NCBI GenBank assembly: GCA_026874595.1
Contig: CM049315.1
Coordinates: 8,060,664-8,124,663 of the forward strand
DNA length: 64,000 nucleotides
Direction: 5' to 3'
From: Sipunculus nudus
Lineage: Eukaryota > Annelida > Sipuncula > Golfingiida > Sipunculidae
A model generated the notes under the pieces. It did not search any database, was not told the origin of the DNA, and saw only the letters and a list, made by a program, of their open reading frames with translations. The translations under genes were made by a program, and so were the position numbers. This document shows positions 36,801 to 48,666 of the stretch, piece after piece; the stretch's first letter is position 1, and the number at the start of each line of letters is the position of its first letter.

Positions 36801-39800
36801 ACAATCCCTTCTCCCTTGTCTGGAGTTGTAATACGAGGAGCATTCATTTAGTGCATAAGGTTCACTACAAACATTTTAATGTTACAGAAGAACATACATC
36901 GGCAGTTGTGACTAGCATGGGATCAGAACCTGACATATAAATACTTTATTTTTGTCTGGAATCTCCCGTCACTATGTTGTACCAAACTTTTCATTAAACT
37001 CGTATGTCCCGAAAGAAATGGAATGCCACGCGTTTGATTAATGTTCCTTTCAGGCTATATTCCAGGTGAGGATGTCCTTATCCATGATATTTCGGCCTAC
37101 GTACACTGGAACGAAGGCTGTAAGGACACCCTCCTTACCGTGAGAATCAAGAGTTGCAATTTTTACAACGTGTATTACTTACCACGGGTGCCCGAATGTC
37201 CCATGGCCTATTGCTTCGGTAAATGATCATTTTATTATTGTAATAATTACCCATTTAGATACAAATATGTATAATATATGTATATGACAATACTTGGCAA
37301 TAGGATTCTTCCGTTTATCCTTTTAATTTTTTGGAGATGACAATTTACCACCCATCTCGTTCCTATTTTAAAAGCCTTTCTATCCAAGTATTAAATGACA
37401 TGTATCGTAACGCTTATAGATAAAAACCGTTACAGGTGACAGAGCCCCGTGTGGCGCCAGTGAGAGTTCTGAGAACGGACGTGTACCAGGTTGTTCAAGT
37501 AGGTACCTGTTGTTCACAAAAGCGAACTGTCTACATATAGTTAGCTCGCCCAAATGTCATATTGTTGTTGTGTTACTTCACGTATTATAATCAATTTCCG
37601 CAAAGAGTGTCAGGTGAAAGAAAATGCCATGCATAATTTTTTGTGTTAAAGTGTCTTGCTGTTATCTTACTGTGGGAAACGCTAATCATATCCTGTTCAT
37701 GCTATCTTAAACACCGCGGATTGTTTATGTTTTTACAACAACAAAAGAACACTCAAACTTCTTTTGAAGTTAAAAAGATAAATATTTGAGAAAGTGATCT
37801 ACCTTTGATTGAATGTCGTAAAAACAGGCAACTTTCCTCCTCTGACCCAATCACCTAATATCGACTTCACCGTCCTGGACAATTCGGGCAGAAAAGAGGT
37901 GGCGCTGCAGTGTAACCTGCCCCTAATGGACCATATCCCTGATGACGCCACTCTGGAGGTGAGCTGGTTTAGGGATGACGTACTGATTGGCAGGTGGACA
38001 GATATCAAGAAGGCGGATATGCCACATCAAATGCATGAGACAGACTGGTTCCAGGAAGGAAGTTCATCCATGGGGATGGAGGTGAAACGAGCGTTTCATC
38101 TTGATATTTAGAAACTACCAGTTAAAGTACCAGCACTGGTCTGATGTTTTATTTTCTGTTTAAGAAAGGTCTTAAATTGATTGTGCTTGTTGTCACTAAA
38201 GATGGACACAGCGTGTTTCAAGACATTAACATGAACCACATGGAAAGTAACTAACTGTTACGTTGCAGAAATCCCCATGCCGAGAAAAACGAAACGGGAA
38301 TAAATCTGTTTCCTGGTCCACTTATTTAAAAAAAAAATTTATTAGATTCATATTAATCAATTATCGATGTCCTTAATGTATCATATAACGCATCTTGTGG
38401 TTAAAGTCATTGCCAATTACCAGGTCCGCTGCGTTATCCGTGCTGGAGGTAAACACTATGCATCCCCGAGTCCTCCCAAGGAGAGCGCAAAATTCTTTGT
38501 CGGAATTAAGGTGAGTGAAAAATATATGTTGTCACGTTGATAACAGGTCTTTTGTTCAGATGTTTCTTTTCGCCTATAAATGCTCATATTATAAAATACA
38601 CGTTAGAATGATGGAAGGATCTGAGAACATTCCAGTGCTGTTTCAGATATGAATCGTTGTATGCTACAATGTGTATCACAAACTCTCTGATTGTCATGTG
38701 TACTGTAGATCCTTTCTCCCAATATCAAAATTTCATCGGCCACTCCACAACCATCGGAGATCATATTACAACCGACTGTCCCCATCTTGGGCTCATTGCT
38801 ACGCGTGCATATTGCTGTTCCCGGAATGCAACATCGGGGTTGTCTGAGTAAAGAGGCAATCTCAAACCTCGCCCTGGAGCATTGTTGGCTTGACATAAAA
38901 GGTATTTAAGTAAATTTGATTCCATGTACAAGAAAAAAAAGTAGCATGGTGTGCTTGAAAAGGTATTTTCGCGTAAGATATAAATTTTTAAATGTACTCG
39001 CAATGCTGGATGAACGTTTAATTTCCGATTTTAATATTACACTTGAGGAATATATTGTACAATAAGCGAATGACAGGCATTACATCCAGCGACACCTGGC
39101 GAGAAGAATGGAATGCATCCAATGGGCAAAGGGCAGCTATCCGATTATGGCCGACATACACCGGACAATACACCGGCCAGCGATCTGTTAGCGTACAATT
39201 ACAGTCAGTAGGCGAGGCTGAACACAGACTCTGGGGAAACTACAAACTCCAAAATGTTTTGGTAATTCAGCGTAGATTACTTAAGTGGTTTTACTTAAGT
39301 GGTTTAACCAAACCAAACCTAAAAAGTGTTTAGTATCAGTGGCGTGTCACCTAGTGATGAACTTGCTTTCACGTACAGGTATATTTTAAATGTCCAAGAC
39401 GCTCTATCATTTAATTGAATAATATCTACAGGTCAGCATAGAGGACAGCGTTTCATCAAAAATCAGTGCCAACTGTTATTCCTCAAATGTTCAATACTTG
39501 ACAACATTTGATGGCAGGTAAGGAAATATGCAATTAAAAATAGTTTCACAGAGAGTAGAAAAGAATAACCAAGTTTTTCAAAATATTGTCAGCCTACACA
39601 GAATCGGATGTCTAGTTGTAATACCTGCTTTTTCAAAGTATTCGTCTATGTTTAATTCTAGGGTACATGATTTCAAAGACCTAGGGGAATTTATCATGTT
39701 CAAAAACAGGGGACGACAGCTTCAGGTATTTGCTATTTTTGCGATTCTTATAGTTTTGGGCAAATACCCACTGCAACGAAAACCTAATTTAAGATATATT

Positions 39801-42800
39801 CAACTGCAAGTTATAATTATATTTCACTGCTTGAGGCAAACTAAAGAATAAACAATGTTTTCTCATTTAAATGGAAATAAATTTTATATTTGAAATGTAC
39901 ATGTAGAACACAAGTTTACAATTAACAGGTAAATGTGTTTCGCCGGAGGTGTCCGTCGCTACCCGCCTTGAGCTGCTCGTGCGCGGTATCGGTGAGGTCC
40001 GGCGGTGACGCGTTTATTATCGACCGATGTTCCCGAGAATGGAGGACCGGGTATTTCTCATGTCCCGATTCATCCCTGACAGTGGAGCGTTCTGGGTCAT
40101 ACACATACGTGGTAAGTCGAGGACACTGGGCCAGATATTTCTGATTATTCATGGATCGTAGTGGCCGTCCACAAAATATTGATTATTCATTGTAACTTCT
40201 GATTATTGAAACTCTGAGTAATTCTTATTGCAAAAAAAGATATCAGTTCAATATTAATATAATCTAAATATCATAAAAGTGTCTGGATGTGTTTGCTCAC
40301 CTGAAACAATTTTCTTTTACAAAAATCTGCGGTAAACTGAGGAAATCGTTTTAATCCTCTGATGTACGTCTGTGTATGGCTTCATATCTGGTTTATGATT
40401 TTTACGGTGCAACCTCAGCAAACATTTCGATATTAAACAAATTGCATTCTAGGTCACATTGCCTACAGCCACGACTGTACTGATTGACACTGCTGACGAG
40501 AACAAGGGTCTGCTTTCTTCTGTCAGAATAGCAGCTTCGCCTTTGGATTTTGCTGAGGGAGATGGACTTTGTGGTACAGAAACAAATAGGTCAAGTATCC
40601 GTCTGTACGAAGTCAGAGAGAACAATACCGCAAGCCGATACAAGCAGAGGGGCCAGTTAGATTTGCTTCCGTTCACGTATGTTTCCATGTCAGACACAAA
40701 GATACCCGGTACCCTTTAGTCATGCTCCATAGATAGTCTTCTCTTTGCATTACGGTCTCGGCTATCATAACTTTCATAACTATCATAACGTAATTTCCGT
40801 TTGATAGAGATAATATAGTATTGTGTATCAAAAGAAATCAATCATCTGTCTCTGTTATTGTTAAGTGTGAATCTGTTATTTAAACTTTCAACCAATATAA
40901 TAAGTTCCTATCGCTAAATCCATAGCGTGAATATAGGTCCAATACATATCTTGTTAGATTGCTAATAAAAACTAAAAAAAAATATGTGTGCCCAGGGTGG
41001 AAGTAAAAGCTGACAGTTTGTGGAATGGTGTACACGAGAGTGAGAGACTTCCTGTGCGCTGTACTTGCAATGGCGACGAAATTCCAACAACGGAAGCCTG
41101 CAATACTCATGTGGAGGTATAAAAAATATTTCTCAAAACACAATTTAAGATTTTTTGCTGCTGTTATTGTCCGTCGCAAAAACAGAACTCCTTGGATATT
41201 TTACCACTCTTTCGCCGAGGATTTTATGGACAAAACTCCATTTGAATTGGAAGAAAACGCACGTCACTTTATTTCAGGCGGAAAGATGCTTTGAATGGGG
41301 AAAAGATATATCAGAGGCACAAATGATACGCTGTACCGGAGATTTGGAGGGAGACGGTCAGCTTTACATTACGTCTAAGAACTTCATGGAAATGGACGAA
41401 GATGAACTCTTCCGGTATCAAAACGACACACAAAGGCCGGTATGATGAAAATAGTTGATCTCCAACTTTGTTACGTAAAATTATCGATTAGTCATTTCTT
41501 GATTTGTTTAATATGGAACCAGTCTACAGAATAATGTAATCAGGTAATCGCTATTCCAATGCCTTCTTACCTCTCTATACGATCAAGGTTTTGTTTTATC
41601 GAATTGTCATTTTTTATGCCTTTTAGTGTGGTTTTGTATATTAATGACTATTTATTACGATTAGGGAATGGAATAAGTTTAAGAGAAGATATATATCATA
41701 TATTCCTTTTATCGCCAAAAGGCTGAAAATAAACTGGAAACGCCGAGTGCTATATGTTCAGGGGAAATATACAGTTCTGGTGTATGGCAGCAGTGCGCAA
41801 ATCTCAAGAGAGACGAGTTCGACCGAAAAATTACAGAATGTATGTCTGGAATACAGGTGAGAAACACGACTGATCTTCTGTAGCATCTGTAAAATTGAAC
41901 TTAGGAATGTTATTGGAAGAGGAAAGGGACCACGTCGAACGACATTTACAAAACTGAAACATATCTGAAAATGTTTAATATTAGGGAAATGATTAAAATA
42001 TATACATATTTTTGTTTTCTTTTGAAGGCCATAGGGTCAACCACATTAGTTCCGTCAGTGTTCCGATCAGTGCTGACCACGTGTTACGGAGAGGTCAACA
42101 GAAACGTGTCATCTTGGCGGCCAGAGGGCATGAAGTTGGTACCGCCCAGGAACATACTGAACCTGATCTGTCCATCAAATTGCAGTGGGCGGGGCCAATG
42201 TAAAGACGGTATAAACTGAGATAATTCGTATTTTAGTTCTTTTCATGATGCTTAGTATGTTTTTTTTTACTTTTTATTTTACAAATTTCAGTAAAATTAT
42301 TTTTGCTACGTTGAGTGGTCTTTGTAAGAATACCATATCCTGGTAAGAGGGGGATAAAGATTCACACAGGAGCGCAAAAGCCATTGAGAGGATAATTAAC
42401 ATAACCATGCCTTTCCACATTTGTTGGGTTAGGATCCCGATAGCTTGGATTTTCTTAGCAAAAACGTTCGCCAAAACTAATGTTATCCATATAATTTTCT
42501 TTGATAGATCACCATTGCTTTCACATTTCAATAGGAGAATGTCAGTGTGATCCTGGTTATGGGTATATAGACTGCTCCATTGTCCTTGACGAGATACCTA
42601 TGATAACCGGTCTTCCAAACGGTGGTGTATGTGACACGCGGCAGTGGCCGTGCCGCTTCATCCCTGTGTACGGCTCAAACTTTATGGACACCAGCGAGTT
42701 ATACTGCAGAGTTTATTACGCCGAGGTATGTGTTTACTATACCTTCTATATTGTATCATTATCATTTATGATTAGATATTACGCAAGCTCAAGACATATA

Positions 42801-45800
42801 AGATCATGATATAATACTAAAAATTCAGCATCGTCAGAAAATTGGAATAGTTAATGCAATGTTTTATGTACGATAACACGTGATACATTATAACTAGGTT
42901 TATAATATATCTTGGACAAAAGTGGCTAAAATATGAATCACAGACGTCCAGATATACAATTTAGAGGGAAGGGAGTTGCGAATAGTAAAATATACATACA
43001 GGACTTAGTGAAAATTCAAGTAAAATGATTGACTTCATGTCTTGCATTTTAAAGATAAGAAGTGACAGTTCAGCCACTGATTTCCATGTAAAATACGTCA
43101 ACGCCACTTACACGAATTCGGCAGAGATATTTTGCCCCCTGCAGCCAGATCACAAACGGACACGGCGGGAAACTGAAATGGGTGGTGATGAAGAGTCTCT
43201 AGGTGTGTTGATCAAAGTGGCGGTGGCGAACGATGCCCTCAACTACAGCAGTGAGGTCACAGTGGTCTCCTATAACAGCGGATGTGTGGACTGTGATGTG
43301 TCAACTGGCCGCTGTAACGTTAAGGTAACCAAACGTTCAGTATTGTTTAATGTTATTGTAAACTAGTAAATATAAAATATGTTGTTATTCTATATTAGTA
43401 AACCCTACCACAACCCAAATTGGTGCATTTTAGGTCAAGCAAACGTATTCCAAATCTCATTATATTATCATATAACATAATTGTCTATGAAAAAAATATT
43501 AATATAGATTTTACATTAAATAAGCCCAATTCCTGGAGAAAAACATTTTGTCTATCTATTTTTCCACTAGAAACATGAGGTTGTGTGATTTGTTCAAAAA
43601 CTATTGGCACATCTATGAGCACTGTCAACTCGGCACTGACGACACACACGGGGAAATCCCTTGTGACTAAAAATTCTAGATCTCAGTAAAAGCACAGTAC
43701 TTCTGCCTCTGTCAGTCCCAAATTTTTCAGCAGAGAATAAAAACAGCATGCATAAATATATCTGAGTTTTTGATAAAATTCAGTCCATGATGTCACGTGT
43801 GCCAGCCAATCAAATCAGGACAAAGTCTTGGATCTGGATTAAATCCTCCCATCACACAACAAACGCACATGGAATAGGTTTAAACCTATAATTCACTGGA
43901 TTGAACATTGGATAATTTAATGATGACCCCTGTATCTCTAGAGATGCAGGGGCTTCATTTTTTTTTCTCATGATACTCCCTATACATGATTATGTGTCCT
44001 CGACGCGATCTATATATAAGTACAAGTGCTGTTTTTCGACATTGCACTGTATTTTTTCTCTGGTATATTATTTTCTTTCGTGACTATCGCATCCTATCTT
44101 TCTTGTTTAGGATTACATGTGCCAGATAGCAGGAGTATGCCACGTTAGAGGGGCAAACAGTGATCATGACGCTTGTGCTTCATGTGATCCTGACAGGGAT
44201 CAGAACCACTGGACATATCCTGTAAGGAAATGTTTTGTGAAAAGCCAAACAATGAGCGAATTCCTTAATTCAAATATAGGATATGCTTGATAACATGCTA
44301 TGTTTGTAGTGTTTAATCCGGATTGCACATTAACATCTTAATTGTTCAGAGAATTCAGACCAGGTTTGCTTGTATTTCATTTATTTAGTAAATGACTTGG
44401 GTTCAATAAAAATATTGATTTAGCTTAAGGTTAGTATGTATATAAACCACACCTCACTATGAAATATGTACTTCTTTCCATTAGGAATACCCCTCGTGCA
44501 GTATTCAAGGTGGGTGTTATTCAAACGCCACTGGTAATCCTCAAGTAGATTGCCAATATTGTCACGTGACCAAAAACAGATGGGAATGGACAGTTCGGGT
44601 AAATAGTCATTTGCAAATGCGTGATGATCAATTAAATATTCATATTCCTGGATTGCAAATATTTAGTTATTTATTAAGTAGTAACTATAATAAATTTGAA
44701 TTCAAGAGGAAATTTTTCTGTTTTTAATTTACTGTGTACAAATAATCTTATCCTACATATAGGTCTACTTCGCAAACTGTTCTGAACAAGGATATTTAAA
44801 TATAATCTAAGGACTCGCATGATGCCGCAAAATCAAAGCATTCCTTATCAATTTAAAAAAGCTTTCGTTACCAAATGTGACGAATTGTTATTACCTTGAC
44901 CGTAACTAGAGAGTGTGTATTTAACGAATATGTGATCATAGTGCAAGAACAGTTTTCTCTCATTCTGATGAATACATAATATCGGTATAATACCCCTTTT
45001 TAGGATGGTGTTTATTATATTGACGCTGAGTGCATCCAGTCAGGAACACGTGGTGATGATGCTTTGTGCCAGGTGTGTGACCCGTACCGTAACCCAACAG
45101 GATGGACAGGTAAAACACGTGAAGATCACATTTGCTTATTGTAAAATAGCCAAATAAAAAAACACCATGTAGTAATAAAGAGGTTTCTGTTCATATAATT
45201 TATATGATATTAGAGTCATTTACTGCGTTTTCTCAGATGGATCGATTATTATTATTATTATTATTATTATTTTTTGCTTTTGACGAGGGCCAGGTCAGAA
45301 TGTTTCAGTCGCAACATATGTTCTCCGCATAGCCATTACTCAACATTTACATTTTTATGTAAATCCGAATAGCCGACAAAAAAGGTGCATGCTTTGTATA
45401 CTTGCATGAGTTAAACACCAGAGTCTTATTGCTGATTTAGGCGACGCTTTTATATTCATGTATCATTTATTCTGACTGTATATTCAATACTATTTCTCAT
45501 TCCATCAGATTATTGTCCACAACTTTCGAATGATATGGTGCTCATCATCGCTGTAGTGGGTGGAGTCGTGGCTTGTTGCTTCATTGGAGCTATATTTTAC
45601 TATCTTCTTAAGAAGAATGGATCGTGAGTTTTAGTATACTCTAGGTTTATATACCCTAAGGCAAAGATTCCTGAAACTGTGGATAGAATTCTGACGATAA
45701 TGGACATTACATTGATATATAATTCTTTTTCTGAAATTTCAGAAATGATATTATTATTATTATTATGTGTAGAGAAATAAGGTCTCTATACGAGGAAAAA

Positions 45801-46595
45801 TCCTTACACATAACCTACTTGTGGTACATGTTACACTAATTCAACTGTTCCCGAAAGAATATAGAATAAAGATATGATTTTAAATTAAAGAAGTTACACT
45901 TTAAATGAAGGATACGTTTTTGTTGGAAATCTATTCATATTTAATATTATCAAACCCTTTTAGGAGAGTATCGCCGAAAGAACAAACGACTGAGAAGAAA
46001 TTGGACATGCCACCAGTTGAGGTCGTGACTACCTGGGAATCCCCAAAACAAACGTGGAAAGCTTCACTGGGGAAGAATCCCAAGCTCACAAATGGGACAA
46101 CTGTAAAACAAACTTTTAATTCCAAACCCTGTTAAGCCCACATTCAAGAATGTTCGTGTGGCCCCTGCTGTGAAACCGGAACAGTTAACAGTAAACACAG
46201 GAAGTGTGACAGTTATAGCTCCGAAAGGAGAAGAGTCGATACCAGCTGTTCCGAACGAGACACCGCCTAAGAAAAAAATCGTGAAGAAGATGGGGTTCAG
46301 AAGAATGCCTGGTGGTTTAACAACCGAACAGTCCAACGAAGGAAACGCCAACAAAGCGGTTAAGAAACACAAAGGGATAAACTCATGGTTCCTGTCCGGG
46401 CCAGTCGTTGTGGAGGACGTTGAAGAACCAGAGGTTAAGGCTGATCCTTTTGCCACAGAGGACAAACCATCGGTGCCAGAGGTCATCCAGATCCAACAGA
46501 AGTCTAACGACACTCCGAAAGATACGGAGCCAGCGAAGGAAAAAGGGACAGAAGTACAACATGATGACGCTTACAATGGTCCCCTACAAGCTTGA
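32198..46595 (+). CDS. TSP1/EGF repeat, D8C-like, vWD and EGF transmembrane protein (VWDE-like), 23 exons
   Basis: Exons: 32198-33512, 36418-36627, 37054-37218, 37436-37498, 37828-38081, 38424-38510, 38709-38901, 39077-39261, 39432-39517, 39662-39725, 39929-40111, 40453-40676, 40996-41116, 41278-41439, 41722-41856, 42028-42208, 42535-42725, 43055-43324, 44111-44221, 44485-44598, 45004-45109, 45509-45623, and 45964 to the end. All borders are AG/GT and all phases agree. The product is a predicted type I membrane protein. Read literally it ends at 46135 (about 1568 residues). If the one-base disruption near 46104-46135 is an error, it ends at 46593-46595 (about 1721 residues). Vertebrate VWDE is, to my knowledge, secreted and lacks the N-terminal TSP1 array, so this architecture differs. 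Weakest joins are the exon 5 donor ('gaggtgaaa') and the exon 8 acceptor. Function is inferred only: adhesion, matrix or recognition at the cell surface. Confidence 0.85.
33826..33889. repeat. AT then GA microsatellite in intron 1
   Basis: About 33 bp of TA repeats followed by about 30 bp of GA repeats, immediately beside the left end of the inverted-repeat element at 33892. Confidence 0.85.
33890..35014. mobile_element. TA-flanked inverted-repeat DNA transposon in intron 1
   Basis: The left end after TA reads 'GAGCGCCGTTTTTACGAA'. The right end, reverse-complemented, reads 'GAGCGCCGTTTTTCCGAA' before TA at 35013-35014. The element proper is 33892-35012, about 1.1 kb. A TA target duplication and short inverted ends point to the Tc1/mariner superfamily. 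No transposase frame is intact. An internal perfect hairpin, 'aaggtcctg' and its complement around 'cagt', lies at about 34028-34050. Confidence 0.7.
35041..35160. repeat. TTTA/TTAG-rich microsatellite
   Basis: Irregular 'tatttattta' and 'agttagtt' repeats follow directly after the intron 1 transposon. Confidence 0.7.
36418..37218 (+). CDS. Exons 2-3: D8C-like module of the uromodulin/OIT3/VWDE type
   Basis: Exon 2 (36418-36627) contains 'CDEELQTGWYRV', 'PAGGDMVGSC', 'HNHCNT' and 'PIWMDG'. This is the pattern seen at the front of VWDE-family proteins: a Cys-Asp, a 'GWYRF'-like strand, a paired Cys and a 'P.W' strand. Exon 3 (37054-37218) adds 'VRIKSCNFYNVYYL' and 'ECPMAYC', the typical closing segment. 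Both introns are phase 1, so the pair is a symmetrical shuffling unit. This module is also the part preserved in paralogue A. Confidence 0.85.
37436..39261 (+). CDS. Exons 4-8: linker and VWDE-type extracellular segment
   Basis: Exon 4 (37436-37498) is a short phase 1-1 cassette of 21 codons ('APCGASESSENG'). Exon 5 (37828-38081) has 'VALQCNLPLMD' and 'LEVSWFRDD'; exon 6 (38424-38510) has 'VRCVIRAGGK' and 'SAKFFVGIK'. Together they give an immunoglobulin-like or fibronectin-like strand pattern with Cys at both sheets, as in the VWDE stretch before vWD. Exons 7 (38709-38901) and 8 (39077-39261) encode 'LQPTVPI', a Cys pair, 'EEWNASNGQR' and 'VSVQLQS'. Exon 8 is the least certain; I chose the acceptor 'aatgacag' because it alone keeps phase 1. 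Confidence 0.7.
39432..40676 (+). CDS. Exons 9-12: von Willebrand factor D domain
   Basis: Exon 9 (39432-39517) ends in 'QYLTTFDGR', matching the vWD opening 'DPH..TFDG..'. Exon 10 (39662-39725) continues 'VHDFKDLGEFIMFKN'. Exon 11 (39929-40111) holds six Cys and 'SLTVERSGSYTYV'. Exon 12 (40453-40676) contains 'VRIAASPLDF' and 'GLCGTETN', the conserved GLCG of vWD. The exon 12 donor is 'cacgtatgt', inside a longer open frame, chosen because it restores phase with exon 13. vWD domains often bind Ca2+ and support multimer assembly. No CGLC thioredox-like motif is seen. Confidence 0.85.
40996..42725 (+). CDS. Exons 13-17: post-vWD region and EGF domain
   Basis: Exons 13 (40996-41116), 14 (41278-41439) and 15 (41722-41856) give a Cys-containing stretch ('RCTCNGDEIP', 'MIRCTGDLEGDGQLYI', 'ICSGEIYSSGVWQQC'), matching the spacer VWDE proteins have after vWD. 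Exon 16 (42028-42208) ends in 'CPSNCSGRGQCKDG' and exon 17 (42535-42725) begins 'ECQCDPGYGYIDC'. Together they form a classical EGF domain split by a phase 1 intron. The rest of exon 17 carries 'GVCDTRQWPCRFIPVYGSNF'. Confidence 0.8.
43055..43324 (+). CDS. Exon 18: beta-rich segment with furin-type site
   Basis: 90 codons in phase 0-0. It includes 'VKYVNATYTN' (possible N-glycosylation sites), then 'DHKRTRRETE' with R-T-R-R at 43157-43168, a match to the furin consensus R-X-[KR]-R. After that comes a strand-rich part ending 'CVDCDVSTGRCNVK'. Cleavage here would release the whole TSP1-D8C-vWD-EGF ectodomain unless disulphides hold it. Processing is inference. Confidence 0.75.
43565..43890. repeat. 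Intron 18 repeat with weak inverted ends
   Basis: 'aggttgtgtgattt' near 43578 has an inverted counterpart in 'catcacacaaca' near 43851-43862. The inside contains 'gatgtcacgtgtgccagcca' and no open frame. It may be a MITE; both ends are imperfect. Confidence 0.35.
44111..45109 (+). CDS. Exons 19-21: three one-exon cysteine modules
   Basis: Each exon encodes about 35-38 residues with the same Cys pattern (C, C after about five, then C-x2-C, followed by a Trp): 'CQIAGVC..CASC', 'CSIQGGC..CQYC', and 'AEC..LCQVC'. Exon 21 (45004-45109) lacks one of the first Cys pair. Similar short repeats follow the EGF region in VWDE-family proteins. The regular one-module-per-exon layout suggests exon duplication. 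Confidence 0.75.
45509..46595 (+). CDS. Exons 22-23: transmembrane helix and cytoplasmic tail, with apparent frameshift
   Basis: Exon 22 (45509-45623) encodes a last Cys, then a hydrophobic helix of about 23 residues (from 'MVLIIAVVGGVV') stopped by 'KKNG'. Exon 23 starts at 45964 and reads a Lys/Pro/Thr-rich tail to a stop at 46133-46135. From about 46107 a second frame, one base out of register, runs open to 46593-46595 with the same composition ('PTFKNVRVAPAVKPEQ', 'PPKKKIVKKMGFRRMPGG'). Removing one A from the run at 46105-46108 would join them smoothly. The likeliest cause is a homopolymer error, otherwise a truncating allele. No signalling motif is recognised. Confidence 0.75.
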
Positions 46596-46623
46596 TAAAC
46601 CTCACCCCTTTACGTAATTTTCA

Positions 46624-46629
46624 AATAAA
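46624..46629 (+). terminator. Polyadenylation signal AATAAA
   Basis: AATAAA lies 29 bp after the stop codon at 46593-46595, giving a very short 3' UTR. Its position fits the longer tail reading frame better than the early stop at 46135, which supports the frameshift being an error or recent mutation. Confidence 0.6.
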
Positions 46630-48586
46630 TATCTTGTGGTCAAAACGACTTTTCTTCCTGATTAAGAAATAGTATTTCACTCTTTCAAATGTGGTAGTGG
46701 CTTATATCTTTGTATGTTCTATTTTCTTTTATTTCTGCTTGTCTTTGGACTTATTTGGGTATTTTTGCGATTTATAAATACATGTAGACGCTAAAGTACG
46801 GTATATACGTTCCTTGTTTGATAACGGTTAGCATACTCCTTAGCCGCTGTTCCACGGGAGTATTGAGCCATATAATATAATTTTTCCTATACATATAATT
46901 TTCGTAACACATCAGGCAATGCTTTTTGAACATACGAGACCAATGACAATTATTTTACCAGTGTACACGACTCTGAGTGTCAGTTTTACGGCTATGGTAA
47001 GTGTAATTGTTAAATATGCTGTGGGACTTTTAGCTACTTTTATGCTTTTATATTAGCATTGGTATGCATTTTTTTTGTATTTTGGAAAACCCAGATAGTT
47101 TGATATAGGCCTCAAATATCGACTATATCTATTGAAAATATTACATGCGTCTTAAACGATGAGTCACGGGGGTACTTTATGTAACAGCAATCACAACAGT
47201 GTTCCCTGAATGCATTGACAAAATTATGTATATCCAGCGTATAAGTACAATCTTTATGTTATCCTTTTGTACGTGCTATACCTGTTGTTGTAACATTATC
47301 TTTGAAAATTTTATTTTATTTTAAGCTTTCAAGCGGCTAAATAAATCTGGTTTGATGTGAAAACTATTTTCGAGTTCTCAAATAAATTCGAGTTCGCACT
47401 GCCTAATTCAATACATCCTCATTCAAAAATGTTGTCATACAGCTGTTACATAATTAAACCATCTAATCAGTCAGATCAGGGAATGATCGCTCACCATGAG
47501 GATAATGATCTTAGAAATGAACATTTGACTGATCATAAAATGTAATTATAAGGGTTTGAGGTTTTAAAGAAGAATACTCGGCATGCTTTTATTTTGTATT
47601 GTTTACATTAAGTTCGCCCCTGTAATATGCGGTTCTTCTTTAAGGCGTAAAAAAGTCTTTGTTTCCGGTTACCCGACCGACCCTAAATTTACTGTGCGAC
47701 CCTAAAATTTTTATTTGGATTCTGATTGCAAAACCAGTAAAAGTCGAGGTTTGTACGTGGAATTTTTAGGTGAAGTACGCTCTAATGTCGACAACTTTAT
47801 TCTGTCATACAGATACAAATTATGATGTTCTGAGATCGTCACTGACAGTTCAGATATACCCGCGAAAACGGTGTGTGGACAGTCATATGCTTGATTGGGT
47901 TCGTCAGCTGAGAACGTAGTTCTGCGCAACAACCTAATTTTAATAATTTATAGGAAGCGGATAAATATCAAAAGTGTTCCACTGGAGAAATAAGCGGCTT
48001 CTTTCAAGCTATGAACGTGGCCTCTTCCGCGAATGTCTGACAGTCAAGACCCGTCTGTGAACTGATTTTAGATCCTTCAAATTTGCCCAAAGCCCCAAAA
48101 ATTTGTTTTTCCGTAGGGCCTCATTAATGGCCCGCTTTTATGCACGGTCGCTGGTCGGCAATATTCGGAAGTGAATGCCATCTTCGGCTATGCAAATGAG
48201 TTGAAATGAACCAATGACATGACGTTTCGTCACTATATGTAACCGTGGTTACCTATTCGGGTACATCTGTACCCGTATTTGTACTGTCAATGTTAACCTG
48301 AACCTGGCAGGAGTAAAAACGAACGATTAAATGAACGTTGGCCGGTCATTTAACAAAAAGTTAAAAGCAAATTTGTCACATAGAGTGCTGCCTCTAGTAC
48401 GATATAATGCTATAATTACTCATGTTTTTAGATTATTAAATTCACTTATTGCATATATCATCTCTGATAAGTTTTTCAGTGACAATTTATATATAATTAT
48501 CAAGACATTTTATTACATTAAAGTATGGACTAATAGGTAGCACATTAAAAGGAAGCTGTGTGCAGATGGTCTATAAGATAGCCGAA

Positions 48587-48666
<80 letters not shown>

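Noticed and set aside
38082-38111. Extension of exon 5 to the stop codon after 'AFHLDI'
   Set aside because: It would end the protein before the vWD domain. Using the 'gaggtgaaa' donor gives phase-consistent joining to exon 6 with matching family sequence.
46103-46136. A 34-bp GT-AG mini-intron that would avoid the tail frameshift
   Set aside because: Far too short for splicing and without branch or pyrimidine signals. A one-base homopolymer error is simpler.
46064-46513. 149-codon minus-strand frame
   Set aside because: Antisense shadow of the Lys/Pro-rich tail exon; the plus-strand composition explains the lack of stops.
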